A stretch of DNA of 64,000 nucleotides from the NCBI GenBank assembly GCA_019112825.1, contig DXIP01000009.1, forward strand, positions 145,966-209,965. Direction: 5' to 3'. Every line of letters begins with the position of its first letter. Within the stretch, counting starts at the first letter, position 1. The notes beneath the pieces were generated by a model. The model worked only from the letters and a program-made list of their open reading frames with translations, was not told the origin of the DNA and did no database searches. This DNA is from Alistipes excrementigallinarum. Lineage in GTDB: Bacteria; Bacteroidota; Bacteroidia; Bacteroidales; Rikenellaceae. Of the stretch, positions 1-9,115 are shown piece by piece. A program made the position numbers and the translations under genes.

Positions 1-3000
1 GCAGCTGCACAAGGCCACCGTCGAGCGCGCCAACCACGAGGCCTATCCCATGCAGCTGAAGGTGAACGAGCATCTGCGCAGCCTGGCGGCCAAGTACGGC
101 GTGAGGATGGTCTGCACGAACGACGTGCACTTCGTCGACGAGGATAACGCCGAGGCGCACGATCGCCTCATCTGCCTCTCGACGGGCAAGGACCTCGACG
201 ACCCCAAGCGCATGCTCTACTCGAAACAGGAGTGGCTGAAAACGACGGCCGAGATGGCCTCCATCTTCGGCGAGAGCGACCCCGAGGCGATGGCCACGAC
301 GGTCGACATCTGCAATCAGGTGGAGTGCTACTCGATTGACCACGCCCCCATCATGCCGACCTTCGAGATTCCGGCCGAATTCGGTACGGAGGAGGAGTAC
401 CGCGCCCGCTATACGGAGCAGGACCTCTACGACGAGTTCACGCGCGACGAGCACGGCAACGTGGTGATGTCGGAGGAGGAGGGCCGCAAGAAAATCGAGA
501 AGCTGGGCGGCTATGACAAGCTCTACCGCATCAAGCTCGAGGCCGACTATCTGGGCCATCTGACGATGATTGGCGCCCACAAGCGCTACGGCGAGCAGCT
601 GACCGACGAACAGTCCGAGCGGCTGAAGTTCGAGCTGCACATCATGAAGACGATGGGTTTCCCGGGCTACTTCCTCATCGTGCAGGACTTCATCCGCGCG
701 GCGCGCGAGGAGCTCGACGTATCGGTGGGTCCGGGCCGTGGTTCGGCGGCCGGTTCGGCCGTAGCCTACTGCCTCGGCATCACGCAGATTGACCCGATTG
801 CCTACGACCTGCTGTTCGAGCGTTTCCTCAATCCCGACCGTATCTCGCTGCCCGATATCGACGTCGACTTCGACGATGACGGCCGCGGCCGCGTGCTCAA
901 CTGGGTGACCCAGAAGTACGGCAAGGAGAAGGTGGCCCACATCATCACCTACGGTACGATGGCCACCAAGCTGGCCATCAAGGATGTGGCGCGCGTCGAG
1001 AAGCTCATGCTCGCCGAATCGGACCGTCTGTGCAAGCTGGTGCCCGACAAGACGCCCGACGGCAAGGCGGTCAAGAACCTCTCGCAGGCCATCGAGCTGG
1101 TGCCCGAGCTGAAGGCGGCCGAGCAGTCGGACAACCCCGTGCTGCGCGATACGATTCGCTATGCCAAGATGCTCGAGGGCAACGTCCGCAATACGGGCGT
1201 GCATGCCTGCGGCACCATCATCTGCCGTGACGACATCACCGACTGGGTTCCCGTCTCGACGGCCGACGACAAGGTGACGGGCGAGAAGATGCTCGTCACG
1301 CAGTACGAGGGTTCGGTCATCGAGGATACGGGCCTTATCAAGATGGACTTCCTCGGTCTGAAGACCCTCTCCATCATCAAGGATGCGCTGGAGAACATCC
1401 GCCAGACGAAGGGCATCAAGGTCGACATCGACGACTTCTCGATTATCACCGACCCGGCCACCTACAAGCTCTACAGCGAGGGCCGCACCGTCGGCACGTT
1501 CCAGTTCGAGTCGGCCGGCATGCAGAAATACCTGCGCGAGTTGCAGCCCTCGACCTTCGAGGACCTCATCGCCATGAATGCCCTCTACCGTCCGGGCCCG
1601 ATGGACTACATTCCCGACTTCATCGCCCGCAAGCACGGACGCAGCCCGATTGTCTACGACATCCCCGTCATGGAGAAGTATCTGAAGGATACGTACGGCG
1701 TGACGGTCTACCAGGAGCAGGTCATGCTGCTGTCGCGTCTTCTGGCCAACTTCACCCGCGGCGAGTCGGACACGCTGCGCAAGGCGATGGGTAAGAAGCT
1801 CAAGGACAAGCTCGACGCGCTGAAGCCCAAGTTCATTGCCGGCGGTACGAAGAACGGCCACGACCCCAAGGTGCTCGAGAAAATCTGGGCCGACTGGGAG
1901 AAGTTCGCCTCCTACGCCTTCAACAAGTCGCACGCGACGTGCTACTCGTGGGTCGCCTTCCAGACGGCCTACCTCAAGGCCAACTACCCGTCGGAGTACA
2001 TGGCGGCGGTGCTGAGCCGAAACCTGGCGAACGTCGACCAGCTGACCATCTACATGAACGAGTGCAAGCGGATGGACATCCGCGTGCTCGGGCCCGACAT
2101 CAACGAGTCGATGCGTACCTTCTCGGCCAATGCGGCGGGCGACGTGCGCTTCGGCATGGCGGCCGTGAAGGGTGTCGGCGAGGCGGCCGTCGACAGCATC
2201 ATCGCCGAGCGCGAGGCGAACGGCCGCTTCAAGGATATCTACGACTTTGTCGAGCGGGTCAACTTCAGCCTGGTCAACCGAAAATGCCTCGAGAATCTGG
2301 CCTATGCCGGAGCCTTCGACTCGATTTCGGGCTTCCCGCGCTGCAAGTTCTTCGGTGCGGATGCCCGCGAGAGCAGCGGCATGACCTTCCTCGAGCAGCT
2401 GATGCGCTACGGACAGCGCTTCCAGATTGAGAAGAACAACGCCCAGCAGAGCCTCTTCGGCGGGGACGACCATGTCGACATACAGCATCCGCTCGTGCCG
2501 GCCTGCGCCGATTGGAGCCAGCTCGAGACGCTCAACAAGGAGCGCGAGGTCATCGGCCTCTACCTCTCGGCCCATCCGCTCGACGACTACGCCATCATCA
2601 TGCGCAACATGTGCAAGACGCAGCTCTCGGAACTGCAGAACCTCGAGGCGCTCAAGGGGCAGGAGATTGCGGTGGCCGGCATGGTCATCAGTGTGCAGAA
2701 CCTGCTGACGAAGAACGGCAAGCCATGGGGCAAGTTCACGCTCGAGGACTACAACGGAACGCACGAGTTCGCCCTCTTCGGCAAGGATTACGAGAATTTC
2801 CGCAAGTACCTCTATACGGATTACTTCCTCTTCATACGAGGCAAGGTGCAGCCGCGCCCCTACAACGACAAGGAGCTGGAGTTCAAGATTGTCTCGATGA
2901 TGCAGCTCTCGGAACTGAGCGAGTCCATCAAGGAGATGCACGTCCAGCTGCCCGTCGAGGAGGTGACGCGCACGCTCATCGACGAGCTGGCGGCGCGTGT

Positions 3001-3157
3001 GCGGGAGTCGAAGGGGCAGACCGTCCTGCGGCTGAACCTCTACGACCGCGAATCGCAGGTGTCGCTCAACCTCTTCTCGAAGAGCTACAAGGTGGGCATC
3101 ACCCGCGAACTGGTCTCCTATCTGGATGACCACAGCATCAGGTATTCCATTATGTAA
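1..3157 (+). CDS. dnaE: DNA polymerase III alpha subunit, 5'-truncated by window edge
   Basis: Replicative polymerase catalytic subunit (family C). The frame is open from base 2, so most of the N-terminal PHP domain lies outside the window and 1051 residues remain. The palm carries the glycine-rich GPGRGSAAGSA at about residue 243, the two catalytic aspartates in PDIDVDF at about residue 284, and the third acidic residue in KMDFLGL near 448. A helix-hairpin-helix (AVKGVGEAAV, about 717) and a C-terminal OB-fold (from about 890) follow in the usual order. This arrangement is DnaE, not PolC: there is no inserted exonuclease. A thioredoxin gene starts 31 bp after the stop on the same strand and may be co-transcribed. 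The family assignment is secure; only the true start is unseen. Confidence 0.97.
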   Translation, partial: QLHKATVERANHEAYPMQLKVNEHLRSLAAKYGVRMVCTNDVHFVDEDNAEAHDRLICLSTGKDLDDPKRMLYSKQEWLKTTAEMASIFGESDPEAMATTVDICNQVECYSIDHAPIMPTFEIPAEFGTEEEYRARYTEQDLYDEFTRDEHGNVVMSEEEGRKKIEKLGGYDKLYRIKLEADYLGHLTMIGAHKRYGEQLTDEQSERLKFELHIMKTMGFPGYFLIVQDFIRAAREELDVSVGPGRGSAAGSAVAYCLGITQIDPIAYDLLFERFLNPDRISLPDIDVDFDDDGRGRVLNWVTQKYGKEKVAHIITYGTMATKLAIKDVARVEKLMLAESDRLCKLVPDKTPDGKAVKNLSQAIELVPELKAAEQSDNPVLRDTIRYAKMLEGNVRNTGVHACGTIICRDDITDWVPVSTADDKVTGEKMLVTQYEGSVIEDTGLIKMDFLGLKTLSIIKDALENIRQTKGIKVDIDDFSIITDPATYKLYSEGRTVGTFQFESAGMQKYLRELQPSTFEDLIAMNALYRPGPMDYIPDFIARKHGRSPIVYDIPVMEKYLKDTYGVTVYQEQVMLLSRLLANFTRGESDTLRKAMGKKLKDKLDALKPKFIAGGTKNGHDPKVLEKIWADWEKFASYAFNKSHATCYSWVAFQTAYLKANYPSEYMAAVLSRNLANVDQLTIYMNECKRMDIRVLGPDINESMRTFSANAAGDVRFGMAAVKGVGEAAVDSIIAEREANGRFKDIYDFVERVNFSLVNRKCLENLAYAGAFDSISGFPRCKFFGADARESSGMTFLEQLMRYGQRFQIEKNNAQQSLFGGDDHVDIQHPLVPACADWSQLETLNKEREVIGLYLSAHPLDDYAIIMRNMCKTQLSELQNLEALKGQEIAVAGMVISVQNLLTKNGKPWGKFTLEDYNGTHEFALFGKDYENFRKYLYTDYFLFIRGKVQPRPYNDKELEFKIVSMMQLSELSESIKEMHVQLPVEEVTRTLIDELAARVRESKGQTVLRLNLYDRESQVSLNLFSKSYKVGITRELVSYLDDHSIRYSIM

Positions 3158-3188
3158 ACAAACCGATAAAACTAAAATTCATACAGTT

Positions 3189-3503
3189 ATGGCATTAGCA
3201 ATCAACAAGGAGAATGTTCAGGAAGTTCTCTCTTCGGAGCTTCCGGTAGTAATCGATTTCTGGGCCGAGTGGTGCGGTCCCTGCCGCATGATGTCGCCCA
3301 TCGTCGACGAACTGGCCGCCGCATACGAGGGCCGCGTGCTCGTCGGCAAGTGCGACGTCGAGGAGAACGACGAGCTGACGATGAAGTACGGCGTACGCAA
3401 CATCCCGACCATCATCTTCCTCAAGAAGGGCGAACTGGTCGACAAGCAGGTGGGCGCCTGCTCGAAGGAGGCGCTGGCCGCCAAAATCGAAAAGCTGCTC
3501 TAG
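3189..3503 (+). CDS. trxA: thioredoxin
   Basis: Small cytoplasmic disulfide reductase of 104 residues, the normal length for thioredoxin. The active site WCGPC is at residues 28-32, preceded by the strand VVIDFWAE and followed by the cis-proline loop RNIPTII. The frame is open upstream to 3126, but those codons overlap the dnaE end. The ATG at 3189 gives the canonical N-terminus (MALAINKENV) and is chosen here. No signal peptide is seen, so it should act in the cytosol with thioredoxin reductase, encoded elsewhere. It lies between dnaE and an epimerase gene that begins 3 bp after its stop, which suggests one transcript. Confidence 0.96.
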   Translation: MALAINKENVQEVLSSELPVVIDFWAEWCGPCRMMSPIVDELAAAYEGRVLVGKCDVEENDELTMKYGVRNIPTIIFLKKGELVDKQVGACSKEALAAKIEKLL

Positions 3504-3506
3504 GCG

Positions 3507-4499
3507 ATGCTGCGCTGTATCGACTGGCACGGGCTGCAGGCCGTGGAGTTCGGCAAGGGCGACTACGAGGCGCTGCTCATTCCGGGCTTCGGGGCCAACC
3601 TTGTGCGGCTGGCCAACGTGCGGCTCGGCGTGGAGATTCTGCGTACCCCTGCGGCCGATGAAATCGAGACCTTCAAGGGGCGTCCCCACGTCTTCGGCCT
3701 GCCGGTGCTCTTTCCGCCCAACCGCATTGCGGACGGCACCTTCACCTTCGGCGGACGCACCTACCACCTGCCCATCACGCAGGTCAAGGAGCACCATTAC
3801 CACCACGGAATCCTCAAGAGTCAGCCCTTCGCCGTCTCGAAGGCGTGGGAGACGGACGAGGAGGTATTCCTCGAGTGCCGCTACTACTCCAATGCGGGCA
3901 ACGACGCGATTTTCCGCGACTTCCCGCACGAGTTCAAGTGCAAGATATCCTTCCGCCTGACGGCCGATGGCCTCGAGCAGGAGGTCTTCTTCGCCAACCG
4001 GAGCCGGGAGGCGATGCCCATAGGTGTGGGGTTCCATACGCCGATGCGGATTCCCTTCGCCGACGGCGGAGCCGAGGATTACGTACTCCGCATGGCCGTC
4101 GGCGAGCAGGTCGAGCTCAACGGGCGCAACATCCCGACGGGGCGCACCTTCGCCCTTCCCGAGAACTTTGCCCGGCTGCGCAGCGAAGGGCTGCGCGTGA
4201 CGGAGTGCGACCCCATCGAGGCTGCATTCACCGTGCGTGAAATCGACGTCGACGGGCGCCCCTTCCGCGGAGCGCTGGTCGAGAACCTCCGGACGGGGGT
4301 ACGGACCTTCTACGAAGCCGACGAACAGACCATCTACTGGACGCTCTGGAACAACGGCGGGCATGTACCCTACTGCTGCCCCGAGCCGCAGTCGTGGTGG
4401 ACCGATGCCCCCAACGCCGCCAATCCGGCCGAACATGGCTTCCGGGCCATCGAACCCGGCGGCAAGTGGCGGATGCGCTTCCGTCTGTGGGCCCGGTAG
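3507..4499 (+). CDS. aldose 1-epimerase family protein (GalM-like mutarotase)
   Basis: A 330-residue protein of the galactose-mutarotase fold, which interconverts alpha and beta anomers of aldoses. Visible family signatures are an early HHYHHGIL histidine cluster (about residue 95), the VGFHTPM segment with the likely catalytic His near 176, and CPEPQSWW near 292 carrying the likely catalytic Glu. It starts 3 bp after the thioredoxin stop, so translational coupling is likely. A strong hairpin terminator follows at 4575-4608. No signal peptide is seen, so it is cytoplasmic. The substrate cannot be read from sequence: glucose and galactose mutarotases look alike, and some members act on sugar phosphates. 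Confidence 0.88.
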   Translation: MLRCIDWHGLQAVEFGKGDYEALLIPGFGANLVRLANVRLGVEILRTPAADEIETFKGRPHVFGLPVLFPPNRIADGTFTFGGRTYHLPITQVKEHHYHHGILKSQPFAVSKAWETDEEVFLECRYYSNAGNDAIFRDFPHEFKCKISFRLTADGLEQEVFFANRSREAMPIGVGFHTPMRIPFADGGAEDYVLRMAVGEQVELNGRNIPTGRTFALPENFARLRSEGLRVTECDPIEAAFTVREIDVDGRPFRGALVENLRTGVRTFYEADEQTIYWTLWNNGGHVPYCCPEPQSWWTDAPNAANPAEHGFRAIEPGGKWRMRFRLWAR

Positions 4500-4574
4500 T
4501 CGGCGCGAGCCCGTATGGTAATTGACCAACCGCACGTTTTCACGTTTTATTATTATAATGTGGCCGGTTGAATG

Positions 4575-4608
4575 AAAAGCCCTCTCTGCACATCGGAGAG
4601 GGCTTTTT
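4575..4608 (+). terminator. intrinsic terminator after the epimerase gene
   Basis: A 12-bp near-perfect stem (AAAAGCCCTCTC with GAGAGGGCTTTT) around a 9-nt loop, ending in five T. It lies between the epimerase stop and the permease start. It also rules out the far-upstream ATG at 4568 as a start for the next gene. Confidence 0.88.
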
Positions 4609-4720
4609 CGTGGCCGGAATGGGGGCCTGCGAGGCCTTTTTGAATAATTTATTTCGGCTTCGGGAGAACACCCGGTTTCCAAAATGCATAATTTTATGGG
4701 TCTTTTTGAAAATGGAGGGT

Positions 4721-5698
4721 ATGAATACCGAGAAATGTTGGAAAGGTCACGGCGCCATGCTGGGCGCCAACGTCATGTGGGGCCTCATGTCGCCGCTTGC
4801 CAAGCTGGTCATGGCCGGAGGCATCATGGTGCCGCTGCTGGTCACCGATTTGCGCATCTGTGGAGCGATGGTGCTGTTTTGGCTCTTTTCGTTCTTCCAG
4901 CGTCGCGAGCGTGTGCCGCTGCGCGACCATGCGAAGCTCTTCGCCGCCTCGCTGCTGGCCATTGTCTTCAATCAGGGCAGCTTCATCTTCGGCGTGGGGT
5001 TGACTTCGCCGGTCGATGCCTCGATTATCACCACCAGCATGCCGCTGCTGGCCATGATTCTGGCCGCCATCTTCCTGGGTGAGCCCATCACCAGCCGGAA
5101 GGTGCTGGGCATCATTGCCGGTGCTGCGAGCGCCCTGCTGCTGATTTTCGGCGGCAGCCATCCCGTCGAGGCGGCGCCCCGCGGCAGCAATTTCATCCTG
5201 GGCGACCTGCTGGTGCTCTTCGCCCAGCTCTGCTACGCGCTCTACATCGTCCTCTTCAAGAACTTCGTCAACCGCTACTCACCCGTCACCATCATGAAGT
5301 GGATGTTCACCTATTCGTTCATCTGCGTGCTCCCCTTCTCGCTGCACAACGTGGTAGAGACCGAGTGGTCGGCCCTGCCGCTGCGTGACATCGGCGCCCT
5401 CTTCTTCATCGTCGTGGGCAGCACCTTCCTCAGCTATATTCTGGTCATCGTCGGACAGCGCCTGTTGCGGCCGACCGTCGCCGGCATGTACAACTACGTG
5501 CAGCCGCTCGTGGCCAGCATCGTGGCCGTATGCTGTGGCATGGATACCTTCAACCTGACGAAAATCCTCTCGGTCGTGCTGATTTTCGGCGGCGTCTACC
5601 TCGTGACGAGCAGCCGCAGCCGTGCCGACGTCGAAGCCGCCGCAGCCGCCGCGGCCGGGGCGCAGCAGGCGGAGACTCCGGCAGCCCGGCAGGAGTAA
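4721..5698 (+). CDS. EamA/DMT-family permease
   Basis: Inner-membrane transporter of the drug/metabolite (EamA) superfamily. About 325 residues contain two related halves of about five hydrophobic helices each. The first half opens with GAMLGANVMWGLMSPLAKLVM, typical of EamA repeat 1, and the second starts near the YALYIVLFKNFVNRYSP segment. The C-terminal tail is Ala-rich and low in complexity. The frame extends back to 4568 but runs through a terminator, so the start is taken at 4721, where GGAGGG lies just upstream (4712 is also possible). The substrate is unknown; members export amino acids, nucleosides or metabolites. A terminator at 5736-5770 separates it from the convergent nitroreductase. 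Confidence 0.9.
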   Translation: MNTEKCWKGHGAMLGANVMWGLMSPLAKLVMAGGIMVPLLVTDLRICGAMVLFWLFSFFQRRERVPLRDHAKLFAASLLAIVFNQGSFIFGVGLTSPVDASIITTSMPLLAMILAAIFLGEPITSRKVLGIIAGAASALLLIFGGSHPVEAAPRGSNFILGDLLVLFAQLCYALYIVLFKNFVNRYSPVTIMKWMFTYSFICVLPFSLHNVVETEWSALPLRDIGALFFIVVGSTFLSYILVIVGQRLLRPTVAGMYNYVQPLVASIVAVCCGMDTFNLTKILSVVLIFGGVYLVTSSRSRADVEAAAAAAAGAQQAETPAARQE

Positions 5699-5735
5699 CA
5701 GCCGGCGGTCGGGTCGAATCCCGGCAATCAAATGC

Positions 5736-5770
5736 AAACCCCGCCTTCTTTCCAGGAAGGCGGGGTTTTT
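5736..5770. terminator. bidirectional intrinsic terminator
   Basis: Hairpin AAACCCCGCCTTC / GAAGGCGGGGTTTTT between the convergent permease and nitroreductase genes. A T run follows on the plus strand and an A run precedes it, so it can serve both genes. Confidence 0.88.
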
Positions 5771-5795
5771 GCGTCCTGATGCTGCGGCGTGCGGC

Positions 5796-6323
5796 TTATT
5801 TCGCGCCGTAGGTCTCGTGGAAGACCGTTTCGCAGAGCGGCTTGCGCGTCTGGTCGTGCCGTTCGGGAGAGGCCGGCTCGCCGGCTCCGTAGCCGATGAA
5901 GAGGATGTTGACCGGCTCGACGTGGGGCGGCAGCGCAAACTCCTCGCGCACGGCGTCGGGCTTGAACATGCAGACCCAGAACGTGTCGAGGCCGAGGCTT
6001 GCCGCCATGAGCATCATGTGGTCGGTGACGATGGAGGCGTCGATGTCACCGATTTTCTTGCCGTCGTATTTGCGGCACCACACCTCGTCGGTGTCGGCGC
6101 AGACGATGATGGCGCAGGGGGCCTTGAAATCGCGCGTGCAGCGCGCCAGGCGCTCCATGCCCTCGGCCGATTCGACGACGATGAGCCGCTGCGGCTGCCG
6201 GTTGGCCCCCGTGGGGGCGACGCGGCCCGCCTCGAGAATCGCCTCGAGCTTCTCGGGTTCGACCTTCCGGTCCTGATATTGGCGGCATGCGTACCGCCGT
6301 TTGGCAATTTGCAGAAAATCCAT
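5796..6323 (-). CDS. nitroreductase family protein (FMN flavoprotein)
   Basis: FMN-dependent NAD(P)H oxidoreductase of the nitroreductase fold, 175 residues. The N-terminal RRYACRQYQDRKV and the PTGANRQPQR segment (about residues 38-47) are the classic FMN-contacting motifs. The C-terminal VNILFIGYG is the usual closing strand. An ATG also exists at 6350, but a promoter -7 box (TATCTTTG) lies at 6352-6359, only 2 bp upstream. Transcription should therefore begin at or after that ATG, which favours the ATG at 6323 (MDFLQIAKRR). The physiological substrate is unknown. It is a single-gene unit convergent with the EamA permease and divergent from htpG. Confidence 0.9.
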   Translation of the reverse strand: MDFLQIAKRRYACRQYQDRKVEPEKLEAILEAGRVAPTGANRQPQRLIVVESAEGMERLARCTRDFKAPCAIIVCADTDEVWCRKYDGKKIGDIDASIVTDHMMLMAASLGLDTFWVCMFKPDAVREEFALPPHVEPVNILFIGYGAGEPASPERHDQTRKPLCETVFHETYGAK

Positions 6324-6351
6324 GGTCGTATCGTTTGATTGGGTTGTCATG

Positions 6352-6382
6352 CAAAGATACTCGTTTGTTCGCATCCGGTCAA
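6352..6382 (-). promoter_or_regulatory. Bacteroidota-type promoter of the nitroreductase gene
   Basis: Read on the minus strand: TTG, a 20-bp spacer, then TATCTTTG. This matches the Bacteroidota -33/-7 consensus. Its position decides the start codon of the downstream gene (6323 rather than 6350). Confidence 0.75.
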
Positions 6383-6494
6383 TATGCGGTGCGCTTTTGG
6401 CAGTCGCGGCTGACATTCTGTCATGGAAAGGCTGCTGGCATACAGTTTGAAGCATGTCGGGTCGACGAAAAAAATATAATTCAACGATAAAGCT

Positions 6495-8555
6495 ATGAAA
6501 AACGGAAAAATCGGAGTTACGACGGAAAACATATTCCCCGTAATCAAGAAGTTCCTCTATTCGGACCATGAAATCTTCCTGCGCGAGCTGATTTCCAATG
6601 CGGTGGATGCCACGCAGAAGCTCAAGACCCTCTCGTCGATTGGCGAGGTGAAGGGTGAATTGGGCGATTTGACGATTCGCGTGGCGGCCGACAAGGCGGC
6701 CAAGACCCTCACGGTAACCGACCGCGGCGTGGGCATGACGGCCGACGAGGTCGAGCGCTACATCAACCAGATTGCCTTCTCGGGCGCCGAGGAGTTCATG
6801 GAGAAGTACAAGAATCAGGCGATTATCGGTCACTTCGGACTGGGCTTCTACTCGTCGTTCATGGTGGCCGACAAGGTCGAAATCTTCACCCGCTCCTACC
6901 GCGAGGGTGCCAAGACCGTGCACTGGAGCTGCGAGGGCTCGCCCGAGTTCGAGATGGAGGAGACCGACGAGCAGCGTGACCGCGGTACGACCATCGTGCT
7001 CCATCTGGCCGACGATACGCTCGAGTATGCCGAGGATTCGAAGGTCGAGGAGCTGCTGCGCAAGTATTGCCGCTTCCTGCCCGTGCCCATCGCCTTCGGC
7101 AAGGTCAAGGAGTGGAAGGACGGCAAGTACGTCGACACGGAGAAGGACAACATCATCAACGATACCGACCCGCTGTGGACGCGCAAGCCTTCGGACATCA
7201 CGCCCGAGCAGTACAAGGAGTTCTACCACGAGCTCTACCCCACGGGCGAAGACCCGCTCTTCTACATCCATCTGAACATCGACTACCCGTTCCACCTGAC
7301 CGGTATCCTCTACTTCCCGAAGATTCGCAACAACTTCGAGATTCAGAAGAACAAGATTCAGCTCTACTCGAATCAGGTCTACGTGACGGACCAGGTCGAG
7401 GGTATCGTTCCCGAGTACCTGACGCTGCTGCACGGTGTCATCGACTCGCCCGACATCCCGCTGAACGTATCGCGCAGCTACCTGCAGAGCGATGCCAACG
7501 TGAAGAAGATTTCGAGCTACATCACCCGCAAGGTGGCCGACCGTCTGAAGGAGCTCTTCACCACGATGCGTGCCGACTACGAGTCGAAGTGGGACGACCT
7601 GAAGATTTTCATCGAGTATGGAATCCTCACGGACGAGAAGTTCGCCGAGAAGGCGCAGGAGTTCATGCTCTGGAAGAATGTCGACGGCAAGTACTTCACC
7701 GCAACGGAGTATACCGACCTGGTCAAGGAGAACCAGACCGACAAGAACAAGACGCTCATCTTCCTCTATGTGGATGACCCCGAGGAGAAGCACGCCTTCC
7801 TCGAGTCGGCCAAGAGCAAGGGCTACGACGTGCTGGTGCTCGACGGACAGCTCGACAGCCACTACATCAACTGGTACGAGTCGAAGCACACCGACTGCCG
7901 CTTCGAGCGTGTGGACAGCGACGTTGTGGAGAAGCTGATTCAGAAGGAGGATGCCTTCAAGATGTCGCTCACCGAGGCGCAGCAGGAGCTGATGCGTCCC
8001 GTCTTCGAGAGCCAGATGCCCAAGGACGAGAAAATTCACTACAACATCTCCTTCGAGGCGATGTCGCCCGACGAGGCGCCTGTGGTCATCACCCAGAACG
8101 AGTTCATGCGTCGTATGAAGGAGATGGCCCGCGTGAGCGGCGGCGGCATGAGCCAGTTCTACGGCCAGATGCCCGACTCGTTCACCATTGCCGTGAATGC
8201 CAACCACCCGATTGTCATCGACATCCTGGCCGATGTCGAGAAGGCCTACGGCGACAAGCTCAAGACGACGACCAAGAAAATCGACGCCGCCGTTGCCGAG
8301 GAGAAGCGCTTCGAGGAGGTCATCAAGGAGAAGAAGGAGGCCGACCTCACGGCCGAGGAGAAGTCGATGCGCGAGGAGCTCTCGAAGAAGGTCGTCACGC
8401 TGCGTGACGAGCGCGACGAGCGGCTGCGCGAAATCGGTGCCGGCAACAAGCTCGTAAAGCAGATTATCGACCTGGCGCTGCTGACCAACGGCATGCTGAA
8501 GGGCAAGAACCTGACGGACTTCATCCAGCGTTCGATTTCGCTCATTGAGAAGTAG
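6495..8555 (+). CDS. htpG: molecular chaperone HtpG (bacterial Hsp90)
   Basis: ATP-dependent dimeric chaperone, 686 residues, acting in the cytosol. The N-terminal GHKL ATPase shows ELISNAVDA (Mg/ATP-binding Glu/Asn helix, about residues 29-37), DRGVGM (about 77) and the lid GHFGLGFYSSF. The middle domain follows, with the conserved RSYLQ arginine near 330. The C-terminal dimerisation domain is present; no eukaryotic MEEVD tail is seen. A Lys/Glu-rich charged helix lies near residues 590-640. The gene stands alone with its own terminator at 8579-8615. No CIRCE-type operator was seen upstream. Confidence 0.96.
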   Translation: MKNGKIGVTTENIFPVIKKFLYSDHEIFLRELISNAVDATQKLKTLSSIGEVKGELGDLTIRVAADKAAKTLTVTDRGVGMTADEVERYINQIAFSGAEEFMEKYKNQAIIGHFGLGFYSSFMVADKVEIFTRSYREGAKTVHWSCEGSPEFEMEETDEQRDRGTTIVLHLADDTLEYAEDSKVEELLRKYCRFLPVPIAFGKVKEWKDGKYVDTEKDNIINDTDPLWTRKPSDITPEQYKEFYHELYPTGEDPLFYIHLNIDYPFHLTGILYFPKIRNNFEIQKNKIQLYSNQVYVTDQVEGIVPEYLTLLHGVIDSPDIPLNVSRSYLQSDANVKKISSYITRKVADRLKELFTTMRADYESKWDDLKIFIEYGILTDEKFAEKAQEFMLWKNVDGKYFTATEYTDLVKENQTDKNKTLIFLYVDDPEEKHAFLESAKSKGYDVLVLDGQLDSHYINWYESKHTDCRFERVDSDVVEKLIQKEDAFKMSLTEAQQELMRPVFESQMPKDEKIHYNISFEAMSPDEAPVVITQNEFMRRMKEMARVSGGGMSQFYGQMPDSFTIAVNANHPIVIDILADVEKAYGDKLKTTTKKIDAAVAEEKRFEEVIKEKKEADLTAEEKSMREELSKKVVTLRDERDERLREIGAGNKLVKQIIDLALLTNGMLKGKNLTDFIQRSISLIEK

Positions 8556-8578
8556 TTCCCGGTCGGGACATATGTAAA

Positions 8579-8615
8579 GGAGACGTTCACCTGCGGGTGA
8601 ACGTCTCTTTTTTTT
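8579..8615 (+). terminator. intrinsic terminator of htpG
   Basis: An 11-bp perfect stem AGACGTTCACC / GGTGAACGTCT around a short loop, followed by a run of T up to 8615. Confidence 0.9.
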
Positions 8616-8644
8616 GTGCGGTTACGGCCGGCTGCCCTCCCGGG

Positions 8645-9058
8645 TTACTCTTCGACCCAGCGGCTGCGCAGCAGGTCGAGGTACCACTCCGGACAGCGGC
8701 ACGGACGGCGCGTGTCGCTGTGGATGAAGCCCAGCTGCGTCATGCCCGTGTTGATGAGTTCGCCCCGCTCGTTGTAGATTTCGTAGAAGAAGTTGACGCG
8801 CGTCGAGGGGAGCTCGCGGAGGATAATCCGCACGGTGAGCAGCTCGTCGTAGTAGGCCGGCTTGCGGTACTTCGACTGCACCTCGAGAATCGGCATCATG
8901 ATGCCGCGCCGCTCCACCTCGGCAAAGGACATGCCCAGCGCCCGCATCAGTTCGCTGCGTGCCGCCTCGTAGTAGCAGATGTAGTTCGAATGGTGGCAGA
9001 TGGCCATCTGGTCGGTATGCTTGTACCAGACCCGGATTTGACAATCGTGTGAAAGCAT
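8645..9058 (-). CDS. acyl-CoA thioesterase, YbgC/4-hydroxybenzoyl-CoA thioesterase type
   Basis: A 137-residue hotdog-fold protein expected to hydrolyse acyl-CoA or acyl-ACP thioesters in the cytosol. The N-terminal pattern YKHTDQMAICHHSNYICYYE matches the family's TD-x-G-x-(V/A)-x-x-x-x-Y-x-x-(Y/F)-E signature, including the catalytic Asp at about residue 16. It is the last gene of the dnaN-to-thioesterase operon, 57 bp after the FAD-synthetase gene. Substrate specificity (short-chain, benzoyl or other) cannot be told from sequence. The family call is firm; a specific symbol is not warranted. Confidence 0.85.
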   Translation of the reverse strand: MLSHDCQIRVWYKHTDQMAICHHSNYICYYEAARSELMRALGMSFAEVERRGIMMPILEVQSKYRKPAYYDELLTVRIILRELPSTRVNFFYEIYNERGELINTGMTQLGFIHSDTRRPCRCPEWYLDLLRSRWVEE

Positions 9059-9115
9059 TGATTTATCGTGTGTTGTTCGTCTTGCGTAGGAATGTATCGC
9101 CCGCCGGCTCTGTGC

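Noticed and set aside
4568..4720. Upstream ATG for the EamA permease
   Set aside because: It would translate through an intrinsic terminator; transcription from the previous gene ends there.
6351..8207. Minus-strand frame joining the nitroreductase to a long N-terminal extension
   Set aside because: The extension is antisense to htpG and lies upstream of the nitroreductase promoter.
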